The position numbers and the translations under genes were made by a program. A DNA stretch of 64,000 bases, taken from positions 62,382,917 to 62,446,916 of the forward strand of contig CM049319.1 in assembly GCA_026874595.1 (NCBI GenBank). The letters are read 5' to 3'. Each line of letters starts with the position of its first letter. Position 1 is the first letter of the stretch. Origin of the DNA: Sipunculus nudus (lineage: Eukaryota > Annelida > Sipuncula > Golfingiida > Sipunculidae). A model generated the notes under the pieces. The model ran no database searches, was not told where the DNA came from, and saw only the letters and a program-made list of their open reading frames with translations. Positions 25,501 to 34,749 of the stretch are shown here, piece after piece.

Positions 25501-26232
25501 GTCCATTACAACAACCCATATTTCTCAGTGTTTCAAGAAAATAAGTTATAGAGTCTGTTCAACAACCTATATTTTAAGTTTTGTTTCAACAACCTAAATT
25601 CTTCATTCAGAATTGTTTCAAAAGCCCAAACTTCACACATTTCCAGTTATCTAAATTTTCCTTTTTATATGCTGATCTATGACTGGAAGTATTATGATAT
25701 ATCCATGGTCTGTCTGTCATTCTGTTAACTTTTAGTGTTGCAGTGATAACTTACCATGGCTTTGATGGATTTAAAAAAAATACTATAAATACTTATAAAT
25801 AGATAATCTTGTTTATACGTAAAGGCAAAATCCATGCACATTTAATAATTTCATAGGTAATGAGGCTACAATGTGATGTTGCGGTAATTACTTATCAGGA
25901 ATATGATGGATATTGATGAAATATTCACAAAAAATTCATGCATATTTAATGAGGTCAGAGGGCACAAGACATAAGCCAGGCGTATAATGCATGTTTGCAT
26001 TGCACTTGTTTATCACTCTTTCATAACAGTCTCTAATCTTTAGTTTAATATTATACACCATTCTTTGTGTTCCAGACTACAGAAGTTCAACCAGTTAGTC
26101 AACTTTATCATGGCCCTGGCGGCGTTCCGGTTCCTGGCAAAGCGCATCCAGATGGTCAGGATACTGTGGCAGTTCATGATGAAGACAATACAATCCATGG
26201 TCAGCATGATTCCGGGATTTGCCAGAGCGTAA
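8198..26232 (+). CDS. FAR1: Fatty acyl-CoA reductase (FAR1 type), complete, 14 coding exons
   Basis: The enzyme reduces long-chain acyl-CoA to fatty alcohol with NADPH, supplying ether-lipid and wax synthesis; animal FAR1 is a tail-anchored peroxisomal protein facing the cytosol. Coding exons are 8198-8204, 11035-11246, 14038-14213, 14808-14880, 16069-16175, 18922-19099, 19661-19705, 20229-20347, 20721-20788, 21198-21279, 22252-22341, 23255-23384, 24313-24440 and 26076-26232. All introns are GT-AG and all phases agree, giving 523 residues, close to vertebrate FAR1 (about 515). Visible features are the Rossmann loop TGATGFMGK (G27, G30, G33), [15 protein letters not shown] (S162), the YxxxK pair Y214/K218 in [25 protein letters not shown], and a FAR_C domain with YFTSN-type and [11 protein letters not shown] motifs. 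A basic, hydrophobic C-terminal segment could be the membrane anchor. FAR1 rather than FAR2 is by overall resemblance. Confidence 0.96.
8205..11034. other. FAR1: FAR1 intron, AT-rich, nothing specific seen
   Basis: No gene or clear mobile element was recognised. Short TA-rich runs occur near 9075-9100. The acceptor before 11035 has a long T tract. Confidence 0.6.
11035..11246 (+). CDS. FAR1: FAR1 exon with NADPH-binding loop
   Basis: Encodes residues 3-73, including the glycine-rich dinucleotide loop TGATGFMG and the [11 protein letters not shown] strand. It is preceded by a T-tract acceptor and followed by donor AAAG/GTAAAT. An in-frame ATG at 11058 is the fallback start. Confidence 0.96.
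11269..11282. repeat. Poly-G run
   Basis: A 14-base G tract 22 bp inside the intron, close to the donor. Confidence 0.9.
12419..12960. repeat. About 15-unit tandem array, roughly 36-bp period
   Basis: Units follow the pattern ATCTACAATAAAATAGCA, GTGATCTGTTCCTTAAA, with point changes and a few short deletions. A lone copy of the same unit sits about 1 kb upstream near 11400-11440 and may be the founder. The array lies in the intron between coding exons 2 and 3 of FAR1. Confidence 0.85.
13150..13436 (+). mobile_element. tRNA-derived SINE, copy A
   Basis: The head resembles a degraded tRNA with a recognisable B box (GTTCAAATC) after GTGA. The roughly 200-bp body, including CACTCACAAATGAGTGTGCC, is shared with the copy at 52715-53003. 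The acceptor stem does not pair, so this is not an intact tRNA gene. Confidence 0.75.
14038..14213 (+). CDS. FAR1: FAR1 exon 3
   Basis: Encodes residues 74-131 and two bases of K132. It carries [14 protein letters not shown] and [14 protein letters not shown], both typical of the Rossmann half of FAR proteins. Donor is GTGAGT. Confidence 0.95.
14380..14700. repeat. Dispersed repeat fragment shared with 25685-25990
   Basis: Both stretches contain a CTGTC-rich start, GTTAACTTTTAGTG, then GCTTTGATGGATTT and ATTTAATGAGGTCAGAG-like text. They lie in two different FAR1 introns in the same orientation. The family is not identified. Confidence 0.6.
14808..14880 (+). CDS. FAR1: FAR1 exon 4
   Basis: Encodes the end of K132 through E156 ([19 protein letters not shown] and MPNLE), aligning with the helix after the HSAA strand in FAR1. 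Acceptor is TTCTTGCAG. Confidence 0.94.
15525..15793. mobile_element. Harbinger-like MITE with TTA target duplication
   Basis: The element is 15528-15790 (263 bp). About 37-bp inverted ends begin GGCC, then an A-rich stretch, and finish GGTATGGTTCTCAGGCAC. It is flanked by TTA at 15525-15527 and 15791-15793, the duplication expected for PIF/Harbinger elements. No coding capacity is present. Confidence 0.78.
16069..16175 (+). CDS. FAR1: FAR1 exon 5 with catalytic serine region
   Basis: Encodes residues 157-191 plus two bases of E192. HVSTAYANC holds the SDR-type serine (S162), and [13 protein letters not shown] matches the FAR1 loop that follows. Confidence 0.95.
16591..18079. mobile_element. 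1489-bp element with perfect 13-bp inverted ends and internal AGGTCA repeats
   Basis: It begins GTATCCCCAGACA and ends with its exact inverse. The interior is a degenerate tandem of about 230-290-bp units, many containing AGGTCAAAGGTCAAGGTCA (17247-17265, 17536-17554, 17767-17785) or one-base variants, and TGACCTTGACCTTGAATAGG in the opposite sense. A poly-G run lies near the right end. A related left end (GTATCCTGCC...) opens the repeat at 24553. No transposase was seen. Confidence 0.75.
18922..19099 (+). CDS. FAR1: FAR1 exon 6 with YxxxK active site
   Basis: Encodes residues 192-251: [31 protein letters not shown] (Y214, K218) and [16 protein letters not shown]. Donor is GTAAGT at 19100. 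The last part of this exon is copied into the intron (see 19050-19320). Confidence 0.96.
19050..19320 (+). repeat. FAR1: 94-bp tandem duplication of an exon end with its splice donor
   Basis: The segment from GTCAGGCC through the donor and about 40 bp of intron is repeated. The donor positions 19100, 19194 and 19288 are exactly 94 bp apart (GTAAGT, GTATGT, GTAAAT). Copy 2 still reads VRPSMV and SWQEP up to its donor. Copy 3 is more decayed and runs into a further fragment of TAGTAGGGGCATCCTG. The extra copies have no acceptor, and read-through from the real exon meets a stop codon, so they are pseudo-exon fragments. Confidence 0.88.
19522..19575. repeat. (TA)n microsatellite
   Basis: A pure TA tract about 85 bp before the next FAR1 exon. 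Confidence 0.95.
19661..19705 (+). CDS. FAR1: FAR1 exon 7 (45 bp)
   Basis: Encodes residues 252-266, [15 protein letters not shown], a motif nearly invariant in animal FAR1. Phase 0 on both sides. Confidence 0.96.
20229..20347 (+). CDS. FAR1: FAR1 exon 8
   Basis: Encodes residues 267-305 plus two bases of S306, with [19 protein letters not shown] matching the FAR1 helix after the active site. Confidence 0.95.
20721..20788 (+). CDS. FAR1: FAR1 exon 9
   Basis: Encodes residues 306-328 plus one base of E329: [20 protein letters not shown], matching the VYNCTTGSTNPFHWG region of vertebrate FAR1. Confidence 0.93.
21198..21279 (+). CDS. FAR1: FAR1 exon 10
   Basis: Encodes residues 329-355 plus two bases of R356. 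[15 protein letters not shown] and FTSN match the segment linking the Rossmann and FAR_C domains. Confidence 0.93.
21815..21979. mobile_element. 165-bp MITE with AGCCCAGCAAAG ends
   Basis: AGCCCAGCAAAG at 21815-21826 is the exact inverse of CTTTGCTGGGCT at 21968-21979. A second inner pair around CTGTTACATTTTG / CAAAATGTAACAG extends the fold-back. It lies within a FAR1 intron. No clear target duplication. Confidence 0.65.
22252..22341 (+). CDS. FAR1: FAR1 exon 11
   Basis: Encodes residues 356-385 plus two bases of M386: [19 protein letters not shown] and FMKIRGKKA, the start of the FAR_C domain. Confidence 0.95.
22815..22920. repeat. Purine-rich (GA)n-like tract
   Basis: Imperfect GAGATAGA / GAAAGAGA repeats with strong purine bias on the plus strand. 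After it comes a stretch beginning GTGAAACCTGTG that reads like a dispersed repeat, but no second copy was found in the window. Confidence 0.6.
23255..23384 (+). CDS. FAR1: FAR1 exon 12
   Basis: Encodes residues 386-429 of the FAR_C domain: [19 protein letters not shown] and [15 protein letters not shown], matching the LEYFTSNSW region of vertebrate FAR1. Confidence 0.96.
23385..24312. other. FAR1: FAR1 intron, nothing specific seen
   Basis: AT-rich with no recognisable repeat, gene or RNA. Confidence 0.6.
24313..24440 (+). CDS. FAR1: FAR1 exon 13
   Basis: Encodes residues 430-471 plus two bases of R472: [20 protein letters not shown] and [10 protein letters not shown], the highly conserved end of FAR_C. 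Confidence 0.96.
24553..25390. repeat. Degenerate tandem repeat, 110-140-bp units (GGTGGTGCCACCTGCAA)
   Basis: GGTGGTGCCA with CCATAGATCTTGG and ATATCTCAGGAG-type blocks recurs near 24721, 24853, 24979, 25119 and 25231. The left end resembles the start of the 16591 element (GTATCC...ACAAAG, then a GC-rich block). It fills much of the last FAR1 intron. Confidence 0.7.
25435..25640. repeat. About 32-bp imperfect tandem (TTTCAACAACCTATATTCTTCAG)
   Basis: Roughly six degenerate units with the core CAACAACC and TTCTTCAGT in the last FAR1 intron. Confidence 0.65.
26076..26232 (+). CDS. FAR1: FAR1 last coding exon and stop
   Basis: Encodes residues 472-523 and ends with TAA at 26230-26232. The segment [19 protein letters not shown] followed by [13 protein letters not shown] is moderately hydrophobic and basic, like the peroxisomal tail-anchor region of FAR1, though less hydrophobic than in vertebrates. 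Confidence 0.94.
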
Positions 26233-26590
26233 CAGCCAAAACTGTGTCAAATGTATATTTAGGGATACTTTTTCATACCATTTCCACTGTGTACATATAT
26301 GGATACTTCTGGGAAACATCTTTCATACTGTTCGTTCACTCTGTATGTCTTTTGCACTGAATAGTGATAAGGTCATAATAGGTAGACAGATTATCACGCT
26401 GCATGTCATTTGCACTGAACAGTAATATGGTCATGGTCATTAGAGAGATTACCTGAGATGCAAAACAAGTTTATATTGTATATGTTTTTGAGTAATTAAT
26501 TACCATTGAAAGAGAGAGAACTGTGCAAGTAAGTCATGAATGACTTTCTCATTGTTTATTGAAAAATAAAGTAAAATATAAATTTGTTCC
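26233..26590 (+). other. FAR1: FAR1 3' UTR with first poly(A) signal
   Basis: The first canonical AATAAA after the stop is at 26565-26570. Further signals downstream (for example near 28433 and 31093) could give longer transcripts; sequence alone cannot choose. Confidence 0.5.
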
Positions 26591-28621
26591 ATTATTTTTC
26601 AGGTAAAATTGTGATTCAATGCTTCTTGAACAGTTATGTGTCAAGTCAGTTTCATGTTTCATATTTATGTGGGAATTAACATTTAAATTCATAAAAAAAA
26701 TATGCATCAAAGTGGTAGTTGGTAATTCTGGATAAGTGTAATGATAAAAGAAACACGATGCCGTGGATAAAACATTGAAGCATTAGTGTTCATGGTGCCC
26801 AGTTTGACTGCTTCCAGAATTTAATAGGAAAAGTGGTCAAATGTAATAAAACATCAGAGATTTGCTCTGGTGTCTTCTAATTTTGACTTTTGGATTACTA
26901 GAGGTATATCCATAATTTTGTCATGTGACCTGTGACATCAAGGTTTAATGTTTACACAAAAATGGCTTTGTTTGAAAAACTAGGAATAATTAAAGCTGTC
27001 AGGGTTTGATAGGGTCATGGGGGTGCAACACAGACAGGGGAGAATCTTTGGTGGCAAGAGAATGTATATTGGCTAAGTTTAAGAGTGGAATAACGCTTTT
27101 TTGTATCACGCCCTATTCCTAAATTTATAGTAGGCTTGTCTGTATAAAAACCTGTGACCTATTCTGACATGACATAATCATTTCATCTGGTTCCATAAAT
27201 CCTAAAAGACCAAACCTCAATATATTTAAAAAAAAAATTTGCTGATGTTTGTCACATGACTTAATTGATCTATATATTCCTGCAAGTCATCAGATAAAAT
27301 TGGTGAAAATATGAGATTATAACATTGTAAGAAACTGACAACAAACTGGCCTCCATTTAAATTGAGGAGACATTTAACCAATTCAATGATCAGCTGGAAA
27401 ATTTAATGTGATCATGAGTGTAGGCTTTCAAAATGTATTCCAAATTTTATTTGATCATTTCACATTTTGTAGCCACATGTTTATTTTGAGTTTTCACTGA
27501 TTGTTATGATTGGACACCTTGGATATCATTACCTATATACTTGTTGAATATCCAGCTGTTTTTTTATATCCTTCAAGGTGAGTTTATTTATATGTTTCTG
27601 TTGTCTTTAGTATAGTGTCTTCTGTCAAAGCATTTCTTTGCATTTAATGAAGATCATTTTGTGTTATATGTTCATTGTCTCTGAAAAATACATCAGTTTT
27701 TCCTGATATCTACACTTTGTAATTCATTTGTTATAACACTGTTAATGGAAGTACAAAGATTTTAATATATGGTTATACAATAGTTTTCTGCTTTATTTTG
27801 TTTAATACATCTATGCAGGATTGGTTAGGTTACCACCCAAATATATTTGATTATCTGTAGTTACACAAATGACCTACAAGAGTTGCATTTTAACTGTGTT
27901 GCCTGAATACAAGTAATTAACTTTCGGCATGAGGCAATGCCTGAAGTAGATCTGTTAACTGCACTTTTAGTTTTCCCCATATACTTGTATATATACAGCC
28001 ATTTATGTTTCTTACAAATTTGTATTTATGAACACAACTATTAGGATATTACCAAAGCATGCATTTGATGGTTTTTTTTTCTGTACTGAAATATTTTTTC
28101 CCATAAAAAGTTATCAAATATTTTATATCAAGTATTTTAAATTCTCAGGTTTCAAGTTTAATTATAGTTATGGCTTAAGCCACAACACATTAGTTTATTG
28201 GAAAGCAACAGGTTTGTTGGTTGTTAGATAGTAATATGGACTTAAATTACATGCAACAGATCTGTAACAAAAGAGTTTATTTTATAGGGAAATCCTTGTG
28301 TAGTTAGAGTACATATATTTAATGGACAAGCAGAGCTCTGTGATCAGCAAGATCTTTAGCTGTCAGTCTGCTCATTAATCTGGTCTTTGGTGTAATGGGC
28401 CTTCATTTGTAATTTGCATCTGCTTCTGATCTGAATAAATCCACCATTTCACCCGATGATGATTTGCTATAATGTTTGCATCTGTAATGTTTATAAAAAT
28501 GTTTATATTTTTACTATCAGTCATGCTTTTGAAACATTTATTTGCATGAATACTTTTTTTTTTTAAACATATTTGCACTTTGCATTAGAAATTGGTATCA
28601 AAATCAGTGCTTATAGCATTT
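26591..28621. other. AT-rich intergenic or distal 3' UTR, nothing specific seen
   Basis: No convincing coding region, RNA gene or repeat structure was recognised. Confidence 0.55.
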
Positions 28622-29337
28622 GTGATTTTGTACGCTCTTTACACAGCGCTTTACCTATAGGGCTACTTCCTATATCGTAAGGCGCTGTTTGTTATGACCT
28701 CGTATCCTGCTTTGCAACACCAGAGGGGAGCACTGTATTTTTGTCCAATCAGATGAAACTTTGTGCTGGAAGACAATGCCAAGCGAGGAATACACGGAGC
28801 CAATCATATTCATTTCTTTTGAGTGACAGCTCATCCCCCAGCGTAACCGTCTAAACAGGCCACAGGCTCAGAGAGAATTGCCCCTGACGTGGTTTCCTTA
28901 GGGCCTTGGGCACATAGGATGCTCGACCGGTGAGCTGTAATTCAGACGAAACGTAACAACAAAGGCTTCGTGCACACCTCGCTTGCTGGTTTCAGTTCTG
29001 CAGACAACAGATACATGGCTACGCTAACACAGTCATAATGTCATAATCGAATCGGTCGCTGATGCGAGAATGCAGAGGGAGCAATTTAAATTCAACCGGA
29101 AACTCATCAAACGGCGCTTGTAGCGCGGCAATGGGCGGAGCCAGGATGCCTGTCGAGTGTTTGTTTATTGGCATCTGATTGGCTGCTTGTCACATCATAC
29201 GCACGTTTATTTCAGTGGACAACAAACCGCCATCTGGTGTCTAAATATATCATAAACGGTCAAAGCTGGCAGCGTGAAAATCAGTTGCTTCTTTAGAAGC
29301 GCAAGATTTCCGCTGCCTCGGGAGCGTAGTGATTTTG
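28622..29337. mobile_element. 698-bp MULE-like MITE with 9-bp target duplication and promoter-like interior
   Basis: The element is 28631-29328, starting TACGCTCTTTACACAGCGC and ending CCGCTGCCTCGGGAGCGTA. It is flanked by perfect GTGATTTTG at 28622-28630 and 29329-29337. It is GC- and CpG-richer than its surroundings and contains CCAATCA (twice), a GATTGGCT (inverse CCAAT) and GGGCGGAG. No transposase frame is present. The 70-bp element at 1557-1626 is the same family. Confidence 0.88.
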
Positions 29338-32300
29338 GAAAAAAAATATTTTAAGCTTGCCATATTTATTTAGTTTGTATAACACAAGTGTGCTGTATCT
29401 TTCAACTGAAAATTAATGGACTGTATTTCTATACCGTCGATCTGATTAACTTTATTTCTCTTTACAGTTAATAATATTTTGTTGCATATTTATAGTCTTT
29501 TGCAGTTGACTTTTTATTTACAACCAATTGCAGTTAGTTGTATTTATTTAGTCAGTAAAAGGTTGTTTTATTTAATAAAATAATTGTATTAATTTTCAGT
29601 CAGTAAGAGTTCAATCCAGGTGCTTACAGTGTAACAAGGACTGTATTTATTTTAAATCTTTACATCATGACAACATTATGAAATAGCTTCACTGGACTTT
29701 TGGCGGTATTGAGTTACAGCAATTACAGTAACAGTTCCTAAAAATATTATTTAACTGCACTATATTCAATAGTGACTGTGTAACAAAATTTTTAGTTTGC
29801 TGTTTGACTGTTATGTGTATATTTTATTATTTATTGTATTCAAGTATAATTATTTCATGAATTATTATATAAAGCGTACCTTTGTCATATCTTTGATTTT
29901 GAACTATTAATGGATCAGCTTTGCTATTCTGGTCAACAACACCCACCCCCCTTTCCAGTAATGGGTTCAAGTCAGGGGTTTGCAATATACGAGGTGCAGA
30001 TTCCCCTTACCCCTCTTGACCAATCACTCATTTTCATAATATGAAATGCATATCAAATATACAAAAGTGCAATATCACGTACCTCAACTTGTAATAAAAC
30101 CATAATTATTGAGCAAGCTTATGATGCATCCTCTCTTACAATATAGGTATAATGTAGATAAAATTGCTGGGGCTGGCATGATTGTGCTTTATCTATATAA
30201 AGCCTCCTGCGTCCTTTGCTTTTGATGAATCCTACTTTTAATTTTTACAATGTAAGTATTGACCCCTAAACAATCCAATAAACTCGTGTAAAAAATATGT
30301 TCCTGAAAATATGTAAGTTGTTTAAAATGTATCATTTGTTTAATCAAGGAGATTATATGCTGGTGATGTTACTTTGGTCGACTGTTTGTCTCTACATTCC
30401 TCATGAATCGGTTATACACCCCAGCTGTTTGAGGCCTCCTTCATTTTAACCACTGCTTTGCATATCAAGTTCTTCAGGGTCTCACCACCAGGGCCAGGAA
30501 ATTGACATCAGACCGATGAAATTGAGTATCACATTGTGGATTAAACCAATATGAGTGGGTTGTTTAGGGTTTGTTGGTTGCACCATGCGATACTACATTC
30601 ATTGGTCTGATTACAATTCTTTGCCCTGTTCCACCCCTGGTGGTGAAACCCAGAGAACCATGCTGCCTGAGGATGGTAGTTTGTCACTGGGTTCACCAGT
30701 TTGACATAAATGAATCACTGCCTTCTGTGAAAACAACATTAGAAATTGTGGATAGCAGCCATGGAGGCCTTTATTTTCATGAAATAACCCATAACCACCT
30801 TCACACAACAGGTAAAAATTATCTGATGTGTGAATTGTAATATAGATAAGGTGACACCAAAGATTGGCAGGTCTTGTATGAACTGGCTCTTTGTATTTAA
30901 CTTCTGTGTGAGGAAGTCATCCGAGCTGAACTTACAGTCGCTATTCCATCAATTTATGAAGAAAAGCCAAAGACCTACCAGTATGTGACATTGTTTTTGT
31001 ACTCTTTGTTCTACATTGTAAGTCATGTATATGTATGTCATCTCATGCATATGTATGTCACCTCATGCATATTGCTGTCATAACTGCATGTGGAAATAAA
31101 AGTGAATGTATGAACAATAATGTGTTGTTTTTGACAGAACAAGCTAATCGTGAAAATACTAGGGAGAGTATATTAATTGTTTTCTGCCCATAGCTCTTGA
31201 AAACTGTCAAGATGGCCTACTTTTGAGCTGGGCAAGCCAGCTGGTCCATAGGTATCAACATGTGGCTCCATTGGTAGACAAGGGGAGTTTTTGGGATGAG
31301 CTCAAGAAAATACTTCTATGCTCTTTATTAGTACACTAATACTGTGTGCCCCATCTACCCATGTCCCCCTTAGTTATTACTTCCTTGGTTATTATCTTTA
31401 TTGTATAATTAGTCCTCTGCCATAAGAAGGGAGGACTACTAAAATGGTCCCTGTCTCTCAGTCCATCCATCCTCCTGTTCTTCCATCCCACCCCATCACT
31501 CATCCCAAACTTTCCTAGTTACATACAGCTGGGGAATATTTGTGCCTCTGAGCCCATTGTTCAAACTAAAACTAAAGAGTCCAATATACAACATAAAAAA
31601 CTAATAAAGGCACACTGGTTTAATTACAATAAATAGAATGTACAATCATTTATATGTCTGCATTAGTTGATGCCTCTGAAAGGAGTGTAATATTACAAAT
31701 AGTTTCTATAATATATTTTTTGTTACTTACAAATACATTGAACAGCAGGTCCATAAGAGATCAATGTAGGCACACTGGTTTCATTAGAATAAATTAGTAT
31801 ATACTATTCATTTGAGCATTGTAAACTTGTGACAGTGTGTGTACTGGTCCTATGGTGCGCAATCATATGAAATGGTTAAAAATTTTTTTACCATATTTTT
31901 CACCCTAAAATTCACACTAGCCTTATATGCAAGTTTGACTTATGAGTTTTATGGTATACTTGTTCACAACAAAATCATATTATTCTAATGATAAATTGCA
32001 GTGAACCAAACAAACAATAAAAGACACTTGGGTTATATATAAATGCACTATATAATAGGTCTTAACTTTATAATTATTACCCCACACTCTACTGAAGTAA
32101 TATGACCAAATTATGAAAATTTATACCCTGGTTCTTGACTAGGAGGCAGACCTTTTTTTCAAATAGAGTTAACTAATGCTGTTAGACACATTTTTACCCG
32201 TAACTTTACCAATTAAAAATGAAAAAAGTAAGAAACAAATTTCCTAAGGATTAACATTTCATTGGGACTTTTGAGGACCTTAAAAAAAAGGAACTTAATT

Positions 32301-32559
32301 CACAAAATAAACAGACAAAAGTTTATGGGGAAGAACCCCTATATATTAGTTATTTGTTTTTTTTTTGGCTATTTACATGTCACTAGTTCACATTTCACTA
32401 GTTCCATGATGATAAAAGTAGCTTAAGAACATATTATCCATAGTGCAAGATATAATCACATTTTTTACCAATATTGCATGGAGCAGAAATTTGAATTCTT
32501 GTCAATATTTCACTGCCTTCTTATGAAGAAAATTCTAACAAATGCTTAAATATACACTT
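29338..32559. other. Intergenic DNA, no supported gene
   Basis: An open stretch near 30571-30840 ends at a donor-like site (ACAG/GTAAAA) but has no recognisable homology. Small direct repeats occur near 31020-31080 (CATCTCATGCATATGTATGT type) and at about 31607 and 31769 (GGCACACTGGTTT). An AATAAA lies near 31093. Confidence 0.5.
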
Positions 32560-32710
32560 CAGAAGCAGATCCAGGGGGGGGGGGGGGGGGGGGGGCAAAT
32601 TTTGAGGCATGGACTCTTTTCCAAGCCTGGGGACCTTTTTTTCAGGGTTTTCATTGGTCCTCCTGGGTCGCCCCCCCCCCCCTTTTTCCTTAATCCTGGA
32701 TCCGCCCCTG
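32560..32710. mobile_element. hAT-like MITE fragment with GGATCC(G) ends and G/C runs
   Basis: The left end CAGAAGCAGATCCAGG (32560-32575) and right end CCTGGATCCGCCCCTG (32695-32710) are imperfect inverted repeats. They bracket a 22-base G run and a 12-base C run that could pair. CAGGGGCGGATCCAGG-type ends occur in hAT-like elements; no 8-bp duplication was found. Related ends lie at 46656 and 48707. Confidence 0.6.
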
Positions 32711-33229
32711 CATTTATATTAAATGCAGTCAGCTTTTATACCCATTCCAATACTCTGATGCTTAAAGGGGGCCTATTCCAATATATGACCTCCCTTAACT
32801 GTATATAATCCCTTGAACTTTTTATAATATATAACCTTTAAAAATATGTAAAAAAAATGCTAATCCTATCACACAGGATGTTAATTTTGTTTATTTCCAC
32901 ATGTTATAACAGGTGGGGGGTCTGCCAAATAAACCAATCACATTCAACAAGGACCATCTCGAGGCAAGTCAGATGAATTAAAGTTTTGAATGGGGTATTC
33001 AACTTCTACACATAGGATCGTTCAACTGCTACATATGTGCAAGTTATGCAAACAATTATTATCTTTGGTTACATGGTTTTTCTGTTTGTCAACCATGGTG
33101 CATGAACCTTGTTTACTAACAGCTTGTAGACAAACAAGCTCAAACATCCCTCAAAGAGACATTTTAAGAGCTTTCCTTAACAAGAATTACCAAATTCATT
33201 AATGTGTAAGCAGAGTGAGCCAGATATAT
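32711..33229. other. Intergenic, nothing specific seen
   Basis: AT-rich with no recognised feature. Confidence 0.55.
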
Positions 33230-34300
33230 TCTACAGAGAAGGAAGCAGCCCTGCCTGGGCTTTAGTATTTGTGTTACTAATAAAATACTTAAAATAAAAC
33301 GTGATTCCATGTACCGATAGACTTAACCAAGTGCTAGCTCTTATCACTAAAGCACTGTTAAGTCCTTTTGGTGAATCCCTGATATTTGCATATAAAGGCA
33401 TCACAAGGCTTTTTGAGGACCTGACAATTCCCCCGCATTTACATATCAGGCCGTCACGCCTCATGTGAGTGGCATGGTTGCTGTGAAAACGACAACAGCG
33501 ATACCACAGCTCGACCAGCTTGGTAACATTCGCACTGAAATCATGTATTAAGGTGGTCCACACATGGACCTTTGTGTTCTATGATATATCTCTGCTGAAT
33601 GAATATTACGGTCCATGGGCCAAATGTAAGTGCATATTGAAGATACTATCGCAACAGTTTTGTACCAACAGGTCAAGTAAAATTCCCTCTGCTGAGATTA
33701 CAAGAGCAGCTGGCAGCATTTGTCAGAACCAGAGTATAAACTGTCTTGCGAATTGTGATCGTTTCAGTAAGCAGATACATTTCGACTGCGCTCGTCGTGT
33801 GTGCACCTGAAAATCTCTCACTGATTGGCCAAGCCAGAGTTTGTTAGGCCTACTGTCAAGAGTGGTGGTCCGATAAACGTTAATACTGAGGCTGAGGGTA
33901 TAGTGTTTTAAATTCTCGCGGAACTCAATATAAGCGGGAATGGGAATAACAGTAGCCAATTGGAAGCCCAGAATAGGCGATGACTAAATGAACCATATTG
34001 GTTTTGAAAAAGATTCTGGGAAAATCACTGCTGATTATTGGAAAAGACCTTAGTTCAGCGAGGTGGTGATGTGTGGCGCTGACCGTCCGGGACCGGCCAA
34101 GATTACCAGTCCATGAAATAAGAGGGTCAGATAGTGGTAAATTAGTTATATGAGTTGCTGCAAGATGGAGGTATCAATACTCAAGTGCGATACAATGCAG
34201 CTATGTGTGATTTCTCTGTCAGAAGCAACAATTAAGTCATAACTACGGACTGGGCCAGTCTAAAAATAAAGGTGAAAAGCTGGCTTTACTTATTTATTTT
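33230..34300. other. CpG-richer block, possible regulatory region or promoter
   Basis: Base composition is visibly less AT-rich than the flanks, with scattered CpG, two CCAAT-type motifs (GATTGGCCAAG near 33824, GCCAATTGG near 33954) and GACCGTCCGGGACCGG near 34080. No coding frame with homology was found. It could be a promoter of an unannotated transcript, an enhancer or an old element. Confidence 0.3.
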
Positions 34301-34749
34301 GTCAGAGTTTGCCTGAGTGTTCATTTTAGCTAATTATGAAATAATAATAGCCAGGACCACAACAAGTTTCCGTACATTTTATACCATTTTATCTATATTT
34401 AGATTACCGGTAATTCTTTACTCAAGTTTTTTGCAAAGTGTGATGATGCATTTCTGAATAACTGGTAAAAGAATTGGCTTCATTCCCTGACCAGTCATAT
34501 ATAAGATAACTTGCTTATTGTACCAAAATGCCACAAAACCGGAACAACACCACTTGGTATAGTCAATTTAGTCACCTCTTGTCCATTTTTTGCCATGAAT
34601 ACTTTTATTGGTTACATTTTGATGGAGAAAACTGTAAAGTATGGTAGAGGATTAATGTGACTGATTTTCAACAAGGGGATAAAAAATCCCTTAACATTAT
34701 TTAAGAAACATAATTATTTTGAAATTTGAGAAATCATTCCATATTTTGC

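Noticed and set aside
30571-30840. Plus-strand 89-residue open frame ending near a donor-like site
   Set aside because: No recognised homology, no convincing acceptor upstream and no partner exon; kept as unannotated.
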